Assembly (NCBI GenBank): GCA_004352715.1
Contig: SCFE01000104.1
Coordinates: 370,436 to 434,435 of the forward strand
Length of the DNA: 64,000 nucleotides
Source: Hofstenia miamia
Taxonomy: Eukaryota; Xenacoelomorpha; Acoela
Direction: 5' to 3'
Positions 33,103 through 46,449 of this stretch are shown here, piece after piece. The translations under genes and the position numbers were made by a program. The notes beneath the pieces were generated by a model. It saw nothing but the letters and a program-made list of their open reading frames with translations, made no database searches and had not been told where the DNA came from. Position 1 is the stretch's first letter. Each line of letters begins with the position of its first letter.

Positions 33103-33489
33103 GGCTGCAAAAAAAATGAGACTGAACACCTAATTTTTTCACGCTTTGTGGAAACGTATTGAGACGTTTTAGAGGAAAACTATAAAAATAAAAGACAACG
33201 AGAATATTGTGAACTTTAAAATGGTCAAACAAAAAAGTTAATTAATTAAACTGGTACTTCGTAATTATTTGAAAACACTTACCAAACAAATTGTTTGCTT
33301 TGCAAAGTTTCTACTTGATTTCTTCGGAATGGAAACGTTGGAACAGATTGAAAACACCTTTGCTACATCGCAAATTTCTCGATCAACTTATTTTCGAAAG
33401 CTGAAAAAAAATCGACAAGGAAAATCTCTCAAAAGAAGAAAAGGAATTGGACGCCCTCGAAAAATTATTGGAAAATTCATTCAGAAAAC
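33103..33489 (+). mobile_element. Tc1-like element, 5' end and transposase N terminus (copy 1)
   Basis: The element end begins near ATAGTTGGCTGCAAAAAAAA at 33096-33103 and is almost identical to the sequence at 35762 onward. An open frame from 33269 encodes a helix-turn-helix N terminus: LEQIENTFATSQISRSTYFR, then RRKGIGRPRKIIGKF, the GRPR-like motif between the two DNA-binding subdomains of Tc1 transposases. It stops abruptly at the single N at 33490. Confidence 0.7.
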
Positions 33490-33490
33490 N

Positions 33491-35640
33491 TATTATTCTA
33501 TTTAGACATTTGCTGCCCTGAAAAGAATATTTATGCTATGAAAAAAATGATAATGTTGCTAAAAAACTCTCAAATCCATGGATTGATGCAAAATGCATAG
33601 AGTTAATCGAACAAAACAAATCTAAATGGAAGGAATTCAAAAATCGTCAAACACCAACCAATTATAATGCTTACAAAAATGCAGGTAATATGTGTAATAT
33701 TTACACAAGAAAAGCGTATAACAAATATTTCCGTTTTAAATTTCAAAATATCTCTTCTCAAAAAAGTAAGTGGGACTTTATAAATAATTTACTAAATAAA
33801 AAACAAAGAAAAATTGAAAAAATTAAGTATAAAGGAAAGATAGTCACTGACAATAAGAACATGAGTAACATATTTAATGAAGTATTTGGCAACTTAGGCA
33901 ATTAAAATGCCATAAATACTCCTTTTGATAGCAATGAAATGCAACCCATAGTTCCGTCTTTCGCTTTTAGATATGTTACTAAGCTAGAAATTATTAAATC
34001 TATACAATCTTTAAAGAATAAATCTAACTGCCCCTTTATGATTCCATTTTGGTATCTAAAAATTGCTCCAAATATAATAGCAGAACCACTTTGTTACATT
34101 ATAAATGTATCCATTAAACATTTGTATTTTTCTGACCAACTAAAATTTGCAAATATTACTCCATTAATTATAAAAGTTGACCCAAAAGATTGTTTGAACT
34201 ATAGATAAATTTCTGTTACATCACCAATTATTAAGATTTTTGAACGACTTCTTTTTAATCAAATTAACGAACATTTATGTAAACATAATCTGTATTCCCA
34301 AAATCACTATGGTTTTCGTAACTATATATCTACTAATGATGTTTTGGTAACAGCTACAGAACATTGGAGAAAAAGTATCAATTTAGATGAGTTTTCAGCA
34401 GTTCCATGTTTAGATTTATCAAAGGCGTTTGACTCTATATACTACGAAATTTTATTCAAAAAAATGAGAATTATGGGCCTCACAAATAAAAGGGAAGACT
34501 TAATAGATTGTTATCTTCATAATCGTAGACAAAGAGTTAAACTAAATGGAATTTTATCTGACTGGATTTTTATTAAAAATGGTGTTCCACAAGGAATAAT
34601 TTTAGGACCATTACTATTCAACATGTATGTGAATGATTTGAGCAATCAGACTACATGTAATGTCATACAATATGCTGACGATACAATGCTATTTAGTTCA
34701 CATTAGTCTCCTGAAATTGCCATAAAGTTTCTTAAAGAGAATAAACCCATTTAAAACGCAATTAGTCCTAAATCTAACGATAACAACACAAGCGCTTCTC
34801 AATATAAATTAAAATTTAATGATACGTACATAGAACAAGGTAGAATTTTTGATTCTCAACTTAATTTTACAAAGCAAATAAATAATTTTATAAGAAAATG
34901 GCTATTTCAATTAAGGAGCTCACTAATATATCTCAAAAAATTCCAACAAAAGCAAAGATTCAATTAATTCACACATTAATATTAAGTCACTTTAATTATG
35001 GAAATATACTTTATACTGACATAAATCAACAACTTTCGAATAAAATCAATGTACAAATAAATTGGGCTATAAACATAGCAATTAATCATTTACATAACAA
35101 GAATGCAGAAATAAAAAATTAACAAAAACTTTTCTAAATCCACATTGTATAGTTTATAAAAATGTGTTAACTACTTTCTTTAAAATATTTAATAATATTG
35201 TTCCCTATAACAAATCTAATGTTTTATCCTCCAAAATATCGTTTAGACATAGTTATAGAACACTAAATATTTAACCTCTTAAATATAAAAAGAAAATAAT
35301 GAAAAATTCATTTCTCAATACATCAATAAATATATGGAATAATATACCCAAATCTATAAAACAAATCAATAAAACAAGAGTATTCAAAGACAAAATAAAT
35401 AAACACTTCCTTAGTTATACAAAGGAAAGACTTGAATACAAATGGCAAGGTATTAAATTTTATAATACTGACTATTAAATTGACCGCATATAAATTCGCC
35501 ATAGTCCAAGCCATTGGTTATAATTGCCTTTGTAAATATTCATTTATGTGCGCGTATATTTGTTTTTGTACTTGTGTAGTTTTTTTGACGCTATTTGTAG
35601 TTGTAAACAGTATTTTATATTGTACTGATCAACTCTAAAT
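33491..35640 (+). pseudogene. CR1/Jockey-like LINE ORF2 (RT), lacking endonuclease
   Basis: Reverse transcriptase of a non-LTR retrotransposon. Plus-strand frames give the linker (PWIDAKCIELIEQNKSKWKE near 33575, RKAYNKYFRFKFQ), then RT from 33939. The blocks are SLKNKSNCPFMIPFWYLK, LLFNQINEHL, HYGFRNYISTNDV, LDLSKAFDSIYYEIL (first catalytic Asp), NGVPQGIILGPLLFNMYVND and QYADDTMLF with YADD intact (about 34675). The C-terminal part ends at about 35478 with the WNNIPKSIKQINKTRVFKDK segment, followed by a short 3' UTR. Stops near 33903, 34206 and 34704 and some frameshifts inactivate it. The apurinic-type endonuclease that should precede is absent: the copy begins at a contig join. Confidence 0.85.
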
Positions 35641-35756
35641 ATAGAAAATTCTTCTTGTTCTTCACATATTGCATGGTATACAAAAGTAAATCAGAAGTAC
35701 TTTTATTTTCTATGTATGCAAATTGAAATTCATCAACGTAACTAAAAATTTTTTTT

Positions 35757-36730
35757 TTGATGATATAGTTGGCTGCAAAAAATGAGACTGAACACCTATT
35801 TTTTCACGCTTTGTGGAAACGTATTGAGACGTTTAGAGGAAAAGTATAAAAATAAAAGACAACGAGAATTTTTTGAACTTTAAAATGGTCAAACAAAAAA
35901 GTTAATTAATTAAACTGTACTTCGTAATTATTTGAAAACACTTACCAAACAAATTTTTTTGCTTTGCAAAGTTTCTACTTGATTTCTTCGGAATGGAAAC
36001 GTTGGAACAGCTTGAAAACGCCTTTGCGACATCGCAAATTTCTTGATCAACTTATTTTCAAAAGCTGAAAAAAATTCGACAAGGAGAATCTCTCAAAAGA
36101 AGAAAAGGAAGTGGACGCCCTCGAAAAATTATTGGAAAATTCATTCAGAAAACAGTCGCAATTGCTCTCAAAAATCCCTATATTTCTGGGAAAAAAATTG
36201 CAAACCAACTTCAAACTGAAGCCGACATCTCTGTGCATGAAACCACAGTTCAGAGAACACTGAAAAAAAGTGGAGTTACAAAAATTGGCAGAAAAATCGA
36301 CTTCTGATTACAAAATAACATCAAGAAAAAAGATTTAATTTCGTGAAAGATTTGAAAGACTACATTTTTGAAGATGTTTGGATAACTGATGAGTGCGTAT
36401 TTCAACTANCTCAAAAATACCCTTATTTTTCGGGAAAAAAATTTCAAACCCACTTCAAACTGAAACCCACATCTCTGTGCATGAAAACCCAGTTTAGAGA
36501 AAACTGAAAAAAAAGTGGAGTTACAAAAATTGGCAGAAAAATCGACTTCTGATTACAAAAGAACATCAAGAAAAAAGATTAAATTTCGTGAAAGATTGGA
36601 AAGACTACACTTTTGAAGATGTTTGGATAACTGATGAGTGCGTATTTCAACTACACAGAAACAAAGTACAAATGTGGTCCAAGACCAACAAAAGCGTTTC
36701 CAATACAAAATATGCATTTTCAAATGTTTA
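35757..36730 (+). mobile_element. Tc1-like element (copy 2), truncated
   Basis: It restarts with the same terminus as the element at 33.1 kb and runs further: HTH (GSGRPRKIIG), then NPYISGKKIANQLQ and ISVHETTVQRTLKKSGV, then FEDVWITDECVFQL with the first catalytic Asp and NKVQMWSK. The second Asp and Glu are missing after about 36700. A single N at 36410 joins overlapping ends: about 36163-36409 is repeated at 36411-36656 with many small differences (homopolymer and A/C changes), which looks like lower-quality reads. Frames are broken near 36050 and 36330. Confidence 0.75.
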
Positions 36731-38650
36731 GGTGGTTACAAAAATGGAAATAATTGATTCGATCGACAATTTGAAGAAAAATAGTTCAATGAATATTGAA
36801 TCATTAGCTGTTATTAGAAAGCTAAATTATTTTTGGGGAAAAATACATAATTAAATCCTATTTTACTGATGGGGGCTATTTGACCTCCTACCATATTTTT
36901 AGATATAAATAGGTCACCGTTTTTTAAATAACTTTGCTTTCTATGGCTTTTTTTATTAAACTTTTTAGACCAAAATTTCGAAAAAAATTACGGAAGATAG
37001 GATCAAATGTTACAAAGTTATAGCGATATTTAAAAAACTGAGATTTCTTGAGTAGTGAAAACATCGATTTTTTATATATCGTCTATAAATTGAAACTAAT
37101 ACATAATTTCCAATGCAAAGTTATAATTAAAAATGTTTTTCTATGTTTTATATTCTCTTGATTCCTATTCAATTAATATTGAAAAATTAAAAAAAATGAT
37201 ACGTGACCAAATTAATGTACCAATAATTTGCATATTAATTGTCATGTCGCAAAATAATTTTCGCCAAGGTATTCCTGACTTGTCAAAGTATCTCCACACC
37301 AAATTTGGTGTTGATCGTATGTACCATTTCCGAAATCTTAAGGGAACGTAAAATAGAGTTAACTTCTATTCTGATTATCACAATCGTTGCGAAGTTGTAA
37401 TCTATATTTTTGATAAAAGAAACTTTGTCTCGAGCAGTTTATAGATCATATTTATATGTATGCTGCATTTAATGCAGAAAATGTATTTCTATCCCTAGGA
37501 TTTATGCAAATGCAATTTAAGGAATTTTGAAAAATCGACTATTTTAGCATATATCATATGCTATTTGGCCACATGTTTGATACTATTGGAAAAATCTTAC
37601 TTAAAACCAAAAATTCAGACAGTATTTACTGAAACTATATTCTGCTGTTAGAAATGATAGTTTCTTTATTCTTTTAATATGAACAAACTACTCTTATATT
37701 TATTGCTGTAATAAGCATCTAAGATTATTATGAAGTTTGTAAAATCCTGCATTTTTTGAAAACATGCACGTAAGTTTCAAGCATACACATTTTTTCAAAC
37801 AACTTTCCTTAACATTACATTTTGAGCGTCCTTTAGAATCTTATGGTAATTACTCCATTAGTTTAATTTCAAAAAAAACATTGGAAAAAAATCGATTTTC
37901 AGCATAAAATTTAATATGAATTAAATTTCAGAATGAAGAAACTTTAAATTCTTTACAAGCCTTTTCTTAATAAAGCAAATTTTTAAAAAATATTTAGCTG
38001 TATTGAATATTATTTTAGAATGCTACCAATTGCTACCAAAACTATAGACACTTTTTAAGATAGTGGAAGATCGTTTACAAAGGTAATCATTACTACTTAC
38101 ACCTGATTCAGAACTGATGTGGTGTTATAAATAGCAATGATGTAAATCATCACGCATGCACATGAAGACACCTTTCAGAATGTATACTAATATGTTGCAG
38201 TTTAGTGTATGATTAGGTACTTAGTGATGTATGCCTTCATAAATATATATGAGGTGCAACTAAAGTGAAATGGTATGTAAAATATAGAACAGATTTTAAG
38301 TATGTTTTGCAATGAACTTCAAATGTTTACAAAACTGACTTGCTGTGATGTAATATTCGTATTGATTCATTTCAATATAGATGTAAGCATTCTCCTATTC
38401 ATAATTATTTAGTAATATGAATTCAAAGATGGATTTCTATTTGTAACTAAGTTATTTAAAACATAATTGTCATTTTATATAAAAATTATGTTGTGTTACT
38501 TGCACTACTTGCTGCTCGTTCAGTAGCTGGAATGCAGTAGTATTGATGGGAAATTTATTTGAAAGAATTGACAGAAAAAGTGGTAAAACTAGATAATATT
38601 CAGTTATTTGCACCAATTTGCAGAAATGCTAACCTGAAGATCTAAAGAAA
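36731..38650. other. AT-rich intergenic DNA
   Basis: About 1.9 kb; a 72-codon frame at 37133 has no motif. No repeat structure or RNA feature is recognised. It may include the rest of the Tc1-like element beyond recognition. Confidence 0.4.
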
Positions 38651-38659
38651 AATTGAAAA

Positions 38660-40600
38660 AGAGTGTAAGAATAATTTTTTTGAATTCCATTTTGCCCCAA
38701 AGACAACGTATGCCTCTCATCACCTGCACCATAGAGCTCTTACAGTTGGGAAGGCAAAACTAGAAAGCAATCTCCGGATATTCCCACATAGAATAGATCT
38801 TCATCATCATATTATCATTCTTTGTCTTGTATAATGTTAATTTCTTTCTTACAAACTTTCTTTGAGTGCTCTTTATTTCTGCATGAGTAACATTTTCACT
38901 AACTCTTTCTTAACCATCCTTGAGTTTTATTTTAATGGTTTTGTTTTTCTCTTCAGATTTGCTTTTGTAGGTTTTGTTTTGAATCTCTTAGTCCCATTTT
39001 GTTGCACTGTTGAACTTGGCTTGATATTAAACATTATCTTTTCTTTAATCCTAGTGTTATTCTCCAGTGTTATTTGGATTGCTAGTTCCTTTCAAATCAT
39101 TTTTTCTAATGCATCTTCTTTGTTACATTTTATCTCAAATTGCTGTCTTATCACTTCTGGCAGTCCTTGCAATTTGTGCGAGAATAGATCATATTTGGAA
39201 TATCTTTCTTCTCTTGAGCCCAGTCTCAACATTTATTTAACTTGTGACATATAGTTTCTTAATTCATTGTGTTTGTATTCTCCAATTAGTTTCTTGTAGT
39301 TCATTTCCAATTCTTTCCTAGTTATTTCAAACATCTACAGCCATTCACTGAATGTTGGTGAATGATTATCTATTCCTAGTTTCTAGGAGTATGGATTCCT
39401 CTATTAATAGTTGTTTTTCCGTTTTTTGCGCACATTCTTGTTGGAAATTTTGTGTTATGGTTTTAATTACTTTATTCATGAACTCCTTTTTCGTGTTCTG
39501 CTTCTGTTGCTTTACGTTTTTCAATCTCTATATTATTGTCTGGACATATTATTGATTCAATCTCTCTGGTTATAATTATTTCCATGTCTTCAATTTCTTG
39601 AAAGTTCTGTTTCTTGCAGTGCTATGCTTTTTTGCGAATTTCTTTATCTTCATTTAGTATTTTCAGCAGTATCTCATCTCTCAAATTGCCAATTTCAATT
39701 TGTTTCATTTCATTATCTTCTCTCAAATGTATATTTTCCTCTTGTAGTTCTTTCATAAACATTTGCCTTTTTTGGTTTCGCTTTTAATTGCTTTGATTGC
39801 TTCACTTAATTGTTTTGTGAGTTATTTGATATCTCTCAGGAACATATTGCATTGTTTGATAAGCCTTAGGCTTTTATCATTTTTCATATCCTCAATTAGT
39901 TTTTCCCTGTCTTTGTTTGATGATTCAATCTAGTATTTTTTCTGTCAATTTTACCACTTGTAGATTCAAACTAATTCACTCTAACTATTATTACAAATTA
40001 ATTTGTAAAACTCTGTTGTAGCATACTGTTGTCCTATCAGTACCAATTGAAATACTAGATCTGATGGAGATTCTTTGCTATTAGGTAGAGAGGTGGTCTT
40101 TTGCCTTTAGGGAGTTTTCATTGGTTGTGACTGATGCTGTGTTTTTGATTTGGTTTTAGTTTTTTCTTTAAATTTACAATCCTTATTTGTTAGCTGATAG
40201 TAGTTCTTTCCTTGAGTGTTCTTACATTTCTTTGCTGTTGTGCTGCTTTTTAAATTGAGTTTTTTTTCTTTTCTTTTTCTTTTCAATTGTTTTTTACGTT
40301 TTTCTCATTATTGTCTAACAATAATGTGTTTTTTTTGTTGATCTTTTATTCTAAAAAAATTTTCTGAGAGGAAATCCATCTTAACTTTATTCTTTTCTTT
40401 TAATCCTTCTTTGTACATTTTGAGTGCAATGCCATAGTCACCATGTAGAATCTGCAACTGTCCAAATTTGACTATAGTCTAGTGATGTCATGTCTACCTT
40501 TGTAGTTTAGTGCACGACTTGTTTCTGCTGGGTGCAGCTCTATTTTCTCAACTGTTCATTAGTTATTAACATTATGTATTTTTCTCCAGATAATTTACAA
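38660..40600 (-). pseudogene. Ty3/Gypsy copy D: gag with intact zinc knuckle
   Basis: On the minus strand, a Lys/Gln-rich N-terminal region (about 39700-40500) leads to gag motifs: QNFQQECAQKTEKQLLIEES, then (frame change) TFSEWL, KKLIGEYKHNELRNYMSQVK, DLFSHKLQGLPEVIRQQFEI and KCNKEDALEKMI. The same order occurs in copies B and C (NYITQVEQLF/NYIHKVYQLL; a 'HGFPPSLR'/'HPGLPQSMK' block; a KC(D/N) block). At about 38836-38892 a perfect knuckle reads KCYSCRNKEHSKKVCKK (Cys-x2-Cys-x4-His-x4-Cys). Protease and pol do not follow; similarity ends near 38660. This copy is more diverged, with longer spacers, and may be a separate lineage. Confidence 0.65.
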
Positions 40601-41279
40601 CTGCATTGTAATTGTCTGAGTGGTATCTTACAGTAGCCTATTTAGATTGAGAGCAGTCTACAGGGCCTAAGCCTTTGCATTGAATGAAAAATCAACAAAG
40701 TCTGGTGATCACCAGATGCTAATTTAATGGTAATGCTTCAAGCAAGACACTCAGTGATTGGAGATTGCCTTTGCTCTAGTGTCAAGTCCCTTATCAAAGA
40801 ACTAAGAGCATCAAGCATACACTTCAAATGATACTTAAAGATTTGCATGCTCTTGTATTTTTATAGAACACCTGGTTGGGAAAAAACAGGAAATGTTAAT
40901 TCCCAAACTTGTGCACCCATTAGGGCTTTCTCTAAAAAATCAGATAGTTTCCATGATGATATCACAGTTTTTTACTTTGAACATTAATGACTAAATATAT
41001 ACAGTAAGGGCACAAAATATAAGGAATGAATTTTTGTACACTAATCAAATGACCTACCATTGGGGATGCCATCGTATCCCACTCCTATTGTAGAGAGATA
41101 TAATAAAATCCTTGCAGAAAATGCTTCTGCAGAAATAGAATTCATTTGAATAAATCCTTTTAAACTTTCATGCACTTTGTTACTTTTCACATACTGTTAT
41201 TTTCTGGAATTATCACAAGACTTGTGGGATAGTACATATACAAATGTCTTCGTAGATTTGGTAACTATCTATTCAGCAT
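40601..41279. other. Spacer 5' of copy D gag
   Basis: No repeat or gene is established. It could contain LTR or leader sequence of copy D, but no partner was found. Confidence 0.35.
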
Positions 41280-42078
41280 TCAAAGTACTGGCTATACAGA
41301 AAATCTCATTTTGGATAGTTGGGATAGTGTACTCAGTGTTACCTAATATTTGAGACAAATGTTTTTTCAAATATTCAGCCCTAGCATCAATGTAAAACTT
41401 AATGAGCTTCATAAAATTTTTTTGTCTCGGCAAGGCTCATACAAAGCAATGTTATTTAAGGAATAGAACATCAAAGTCTTAATTATGGAAATCACTGCGT
41501 TTCTATTTTCTCTCACTTGCATGGCATATCCAGTGTCCAAGCTTGCATACACATTTTGACCCTGCTTTTGACAAAAAAATTTTTAAGCCATTATTTCCTT
41601 CTTGTGGTAAGCAGCCTTTCATAAAACATTGGCCTTCTCAATAGGTTTCTTGAACTCAATGAATAATTTTGGAAAAAAGCAGCATTTGTAAGGTATCCAT
41701 ACTTCATATAATCTTGCATTATAATCGAGATCTGCACAAACCTTCTCCATCAGAATTGGGTATAAACTAACGATTTAATAAACCTATCATTCTCAATCCA
41801 CATTTTCAGAAACTTATGACACATTTGCTTAATTGTGTGAAGAGCTGGCAGTTTTTTTGGCTCATATGAAGATAGAATCTATATCTTTTATCATTTTCAT
41901 GCTGTGAATGTTGGTCAAGAAGAAATCCAAGATCATTTGCTATTATCAAATTGTATGTTTGTTGGAGCTTTTGAATAGCAGCACTAACAGTTGTTGCAAC
42001 TGATAGTTTGCTAAATAAGGCATAGTACGAACTGGGCTTATGCTTGCTGTAAATCTCAACTCCTTGCAGAGAAAACAC
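41280..42078 (-). pseudogene. Unrecognised decayed coding region
   Basis: A 90-residue minus-strand frame starting at 42078 (MFSLQGVEIYSKHKPSSYYA, later YNLIIANDLGFLLDQHSQHE) is followed, after a frame change near 41790, by a frame with only a few stops over about 170 codons (VSLYPILMEKVCADLDYNAR, EVWIPYKCCFFPKLFIEF, QGQNVYASLDTGYAMQVREN). Such length with balanced amino-acid use in AT-rich DNA suggests former coding sequence. I recognise no family. Its position just upstream of copy D gag on the same strand makes a retroelement origin possible. Confidence 0.4.
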
Positions 42079-45059
42079 TATCCAGTCTTCCTTATTATTA
42101 CTTTTTTCTTTCTGTTAATTTTATTAATCTAAAGACAAAAACCAATAGCATGACAGTAAGTTATTACTGCTTTTTTTATTAAACTCCATTGAATTTTTGA
42201 ATATATTGTCATTTAACAAATACTGTCATTATATTAAATTCGGGGAAAACAATATCTATCCCATAGGACTGTGGAAATGCTGATATCTTGTGCCATCATT
42301 ATCTTCTTCATTTGTGCAAATTGTTTTATGAAATGTCAATTGAAAATGTATATAGAGGCTCAACACTTAATGAACAAATCCAAAGCTCAACTTGTTTATA
42401 TGCATATATAAATATACATATATCTCGATTAAATGTCGAAATTTAAGCTAAATCTCCATACAAAATAAATGCAAAATTTGAATTCACAATTCAATAATTT
42501 CACCTAGAGCTAGAAATAACAATTATTTTCCCTGTCTTAGTTTGTTGTGCAGTATATTACTTCTTACTCATTATAATCACTAGGTAAATTCTTTTATAGT
42601 AATAATAAATACAGTAATTGAATATTATTAATGACCTAAGCATTTGTTTACAATATAAATCACAATTTTTTAATGATTTATCAAAATTGATATCAGATTT
42701 GCACATTGCCTTCAATTTAAAATATTTTGAAATTCTGCAGGCATAGGTATTCAAGCTTTAATCAAATTCAATTTTTATTGCTAATGACGCTCTTTTAATT
42801 AAATTTTATATAATTAAAATATCTATAATACATTGAAGAACTATATAACAAGCCAGTATTTGTAAACAATAAGTTTCAATCAATGTCGTCGTAAATATCA
42901 TAAGTTCTAAAAAAACTGATGAATCAGGATTTGCTTAGATATCAACGGTGATTAAACATATATATATACACAATCTAATGTGCTCAATTTAATATTAACT
43001 ACCGGTTTCGATTTTTCAGTCAACTTCATTACAAATACGTTGGAATAAAATTTTACACAGGTTCAATTCTTCCTGGCGCAGATGTTAGCCGCCTTGTAAA
43101 TGATTGCATTTGTCTACTAAGTAGCATTGAATATCCTTTTTCACAAATGTTACCAATGAAAGCAAAAATTTTCAAAATTGTTTTAAATTTGTGCATAGAT
43201 TAACCTTAAATTGCTTAGAATTTTTTTTAACTTTTTGTTGCTTTCTTTTAAAAATTGCTAAACACTTTCATCTCACAAAATACTAAAATCTCAAAAATCA
43301 GAGAGCACAATATAAATGAGGTGTCTCCTTTTTTAATAAATGAAACTGTTCACAATTTAATCTTTCACTTAAACTTTTATGGACACATAAAAATGTTGCC
43401 ATTGGTAGTATTGTAATGTTAAGTGAGATAATAGAGATTGTTGGCATAACTGACAATGATTTATCAATGTTTAATCTCCAGATATTTTATTACTAACTAA
43501 GCATGGCAAAACTTAACTGCTAATTTTGGACTGAAAACTAGAATTGCAATTAGTCGTTTGCATGTAAACAAGAGGGAAATACATCAATAGCATTTATTTT
43601 CTGTTTATTGAAATTTGTGAACGAATTTTTACAAGTCCTACAAAACTACTAAAGTTTCAAAAAATTGTTGACAAGTTCTTAAACGAATTTCACTTAAAAT
43701 TTTGTCAATTTTTTTGATACAATTATTTATGTATATTTTAAAGAAAAAAATTACTTTCTTGCATATTCAAGCAATATATCCTCTAAAATGAGAGGTAGTA
43801 AATAATTGATACTATGTTTGTATTTTTGTTTATTGATCTTTAAATGTATGTTTGCAACAATATGCTAAGTATGCTCAGGTAGCCTGAATACCAGAAGGTG
43901 AACAAATATTGGTATTTAGAGTCATTGATATAATAATACTCTATATTGAAGTAATCACCCTTATTGCAACGCCCTTATAACTATTACCAGGATTGCAATA
44001 GTCCTTTTCATAACTTAGAGAACAAATAATTTCTTATATATTCAATTACAGAAATTCTCTACCAACTTACATCCCATAACATTAACACAATTAAGTCTTC
44101 AAAAACACTCTTTGCCTGTAACAGACAAAATTTACGTGTTAGAAGTATTGCACTAGCAAAAAATGCAAGGTTGATTAAATTTAAAGAGAATGTTTTTATC
44201 ATTTGCAAAGTTTAAGTTTTCAAGTGAACATTTTTTGTATTTCAAATACCAATTAAAACATTAGGCCCAAGCCCAGCCCGGCCTAAATTGCTATGTCGAA
44301 AATCCGTCCCAACCCCGGCCTGGCCCAGCCCTACCCAACTTTAGGCTCAACCCGTAATGATGCAAAGTAATCATTCAAAAACGAAGCACTTCATGTCAAT
44401 TCCTGCTGAGGAATTATTTCGAGCTATTATTAAGAAGCAACAGAGCTATTACTTTATTAATTAATAAATTTACAAAATAATATTAGAATGCAATTATCAC
44501 TTTGCTCATATAAGAAATATAATGTCGTTTACATTGTTGACAGCAATTAATGCAGTATTAATGCCAAAATCATTAAATATATAATAGTTTACGCTTTGAC
44601 AATGACATGAGGTAAGAATATATTAAAGACTAGCATTCATATGATTTAATTCTAATCAAAATTGAGTTAAGCAATGTAATATATATTCTACCAAACTATA
44701 GACATAATGAGAACTCAAAGAAGGTATCATTATGAAAGTAAAATTTGTAATTTTGAATAATTTATTCTAATTATAAGCACACTTGTGTTCATCACAAATA
44801 ACAAATGGATACCAAAATCTAAATATAAATTTTACATTATTTCGTCGTTATTATTTCACAGTTTAATAAAAGATTCTAGTTGTAAAGTCCGTGAATATTA
44901 CTTTTCACTTGGTATGCTTTGTTTCAACTATGCGTATAGCTGAAAATCTCATATTGTGATTTTGACGACTTCATGGATTTTCCATCAAAAAATATAAAAC
45001 ATTATGTTTAGACATAAAAACGACTGCTTATTTTCTTTGGGTGATCAATACATGATTAT
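42079..45059. other. AT-rich intergenic DNA
   Basis: About 3 kb, stops in all frames, no RNA gene seen. The only distinct piece is the GC-rich segment at 44261-44355, described separately. Confidence 0.45.
44261..44355. mobile_element. GC-rich repeat segment, possible hAT terminus
   Basis: In very AT-rich surroundings this piece consists of GCCC/GGCC-type repeats (AAGCCCAGCCCGGCC, CCGGCCTGGCCCAGCCCTAC). Several hAT MITEs have such subterminal repeats, as does the segment at 16875-16956. No clear CAG..CTG ends or target duplication were found, so the call is tentative. Confidence 0.3.
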
Positions 45060-45274
45060 ATATATATATATATATATATNNNNNNNNNNNNNNNNNNNNN
45101 NNNNNNNNNNNNNNNNNNNNNNNNNNNNNNNNNNNNNNNNNNNNNNNNNNNNNNNNNNNNNNNNNNNNNNNNNNNNNNNNNNNNNNNNNNNNNNNNNNNN
45201 NNNNNNNNNNNNNNNNNNNNNNNNNNNNNNNNNNNNNNNNNNNNNNNNNNNNNNNNNNNNNNNNNNNNNNNNNN

Positions 45275-45305
<31 letters not shown>
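45060..45305. repeat. (TA)n microsatellite with 195-N gap
   Basis: (TA)n flanks a run of N (45080-45274). Frames reading through it are artefacts. Confidence 0.95.
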
Positions 45306-45307
<2 letters not shown>

Positions 45308-46280
45308 CTAGGTTGGTTGACAAACATTGCTCAAGCATATTAATTTGAAATGTGGTGCACCAATCATTCAACACTGGTCGGTTTCTCTGGTAGTTTAATT
45401 TCCAACATTTTACTGATAAATTTTAATTTGAGAATTTTCTCTATCTGAATAGATAGATCTTCAGAAATTTTCATTATGCTTGAATTATCTGAACTGAATG
45501 TTTAAAATTTTGTGGAACACATGGGCATGTTATGGCTGATTTTTGTTTGTTTTCCAAAAATAAAAACATTTCAAACAAAATAGAAATGTGTAAAATGGCT
45601 AATTCTTTGTGTTGGTAACTTCTTACAACAAATCCTACCATTCAGAGAGGCATTTTTGTGGTCCCATTTTTGTTAATTTTAATGCAATATTTGTTACCAT
45701 ACTCTTTGGCGTAATTAGGTTTACATTAGGTTTTTGTTACTATTAAAGAACTTTAAAATATATGTCGAATTTTTGCTCTTCAATTGAATTATAGACTTTC
45801 TGTACTGATAACAGTGTCTAAGATTGTCATCTAAGACATTATTTTTGATTAGATTTGTTGTTGGCTTCCTAAGAAGTTCGGAATAGATGACATCCGTGCA
45901 TAGACTAAATTGACTTTAGTGGCTGTGTGTGTTTTTAATCACATTATTTATTTTCTTCCTTTTTTGTCTCCTTTTGATTGCAATTTGCTTTTTGAAATAT
46001 TTCGACTTTCTAATGTGCAACAGTTCACATCAATGAAATTATCTTAAGCTTTTCTGCTTAGTGATAGTTTGCACTATTTGGTTGAATAACATCGTTCTTT
46101 ACCAGCTTTGCTGTGGTGGTTGCCATGCCACGTTTTCTAGTTTTCAAGGCATGCCCTAGAGTTAATTTGAATAAATTACATATTTAATTGTAATTTAATA
46201 AGTGTGCAGATTAACGTGACTTGCCTTTACCCTTTCCTAAGGCTATCTTTTTCCCATGTGTGACATACAGGGGTTCAAGG
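45306..46280. other. AT-rich intergenic DNA
   Basis: About 1 kb without a coding or RNA feature that I can support. Confidence 0.4.
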
Positions 46281-46421
46281 AAATATAAAGAAAAATCCCA
46301 AAAACATAAATAACGTTCCTATAAACATAAATAATGATCTCAATAATATAAATATCTCAAAAATGTAAATAAGAATCCCAAAAATATAAGTAAAGATCCA
46401 AAAAATATAAAGAAAACAAAG
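46281..46421. repeat. Degenerate 20-22-bp tandem repeat
   Basis: Seven imperfect units of the type AAATATAAATAAGATCCCAA follow one another and run into (TA)n at 46423-46442. This is a minisatellite, directly next to the 3' end of the IS630-type pseudogene. Confidence 0.6.
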
Positions 46422-46449
46422 CATATATATATATATATATATAGTTTAG

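Noticed and set aside
38862-39254. Hydrophobic 130-residue plus-strand ORF resembling a membrane protein
   Set aside because: It is the antisense of the Lys-rich gag and zinc knuckle of copy D; antisense of AAR/GAR-rich codons reads as Phe/Leu/Ser.
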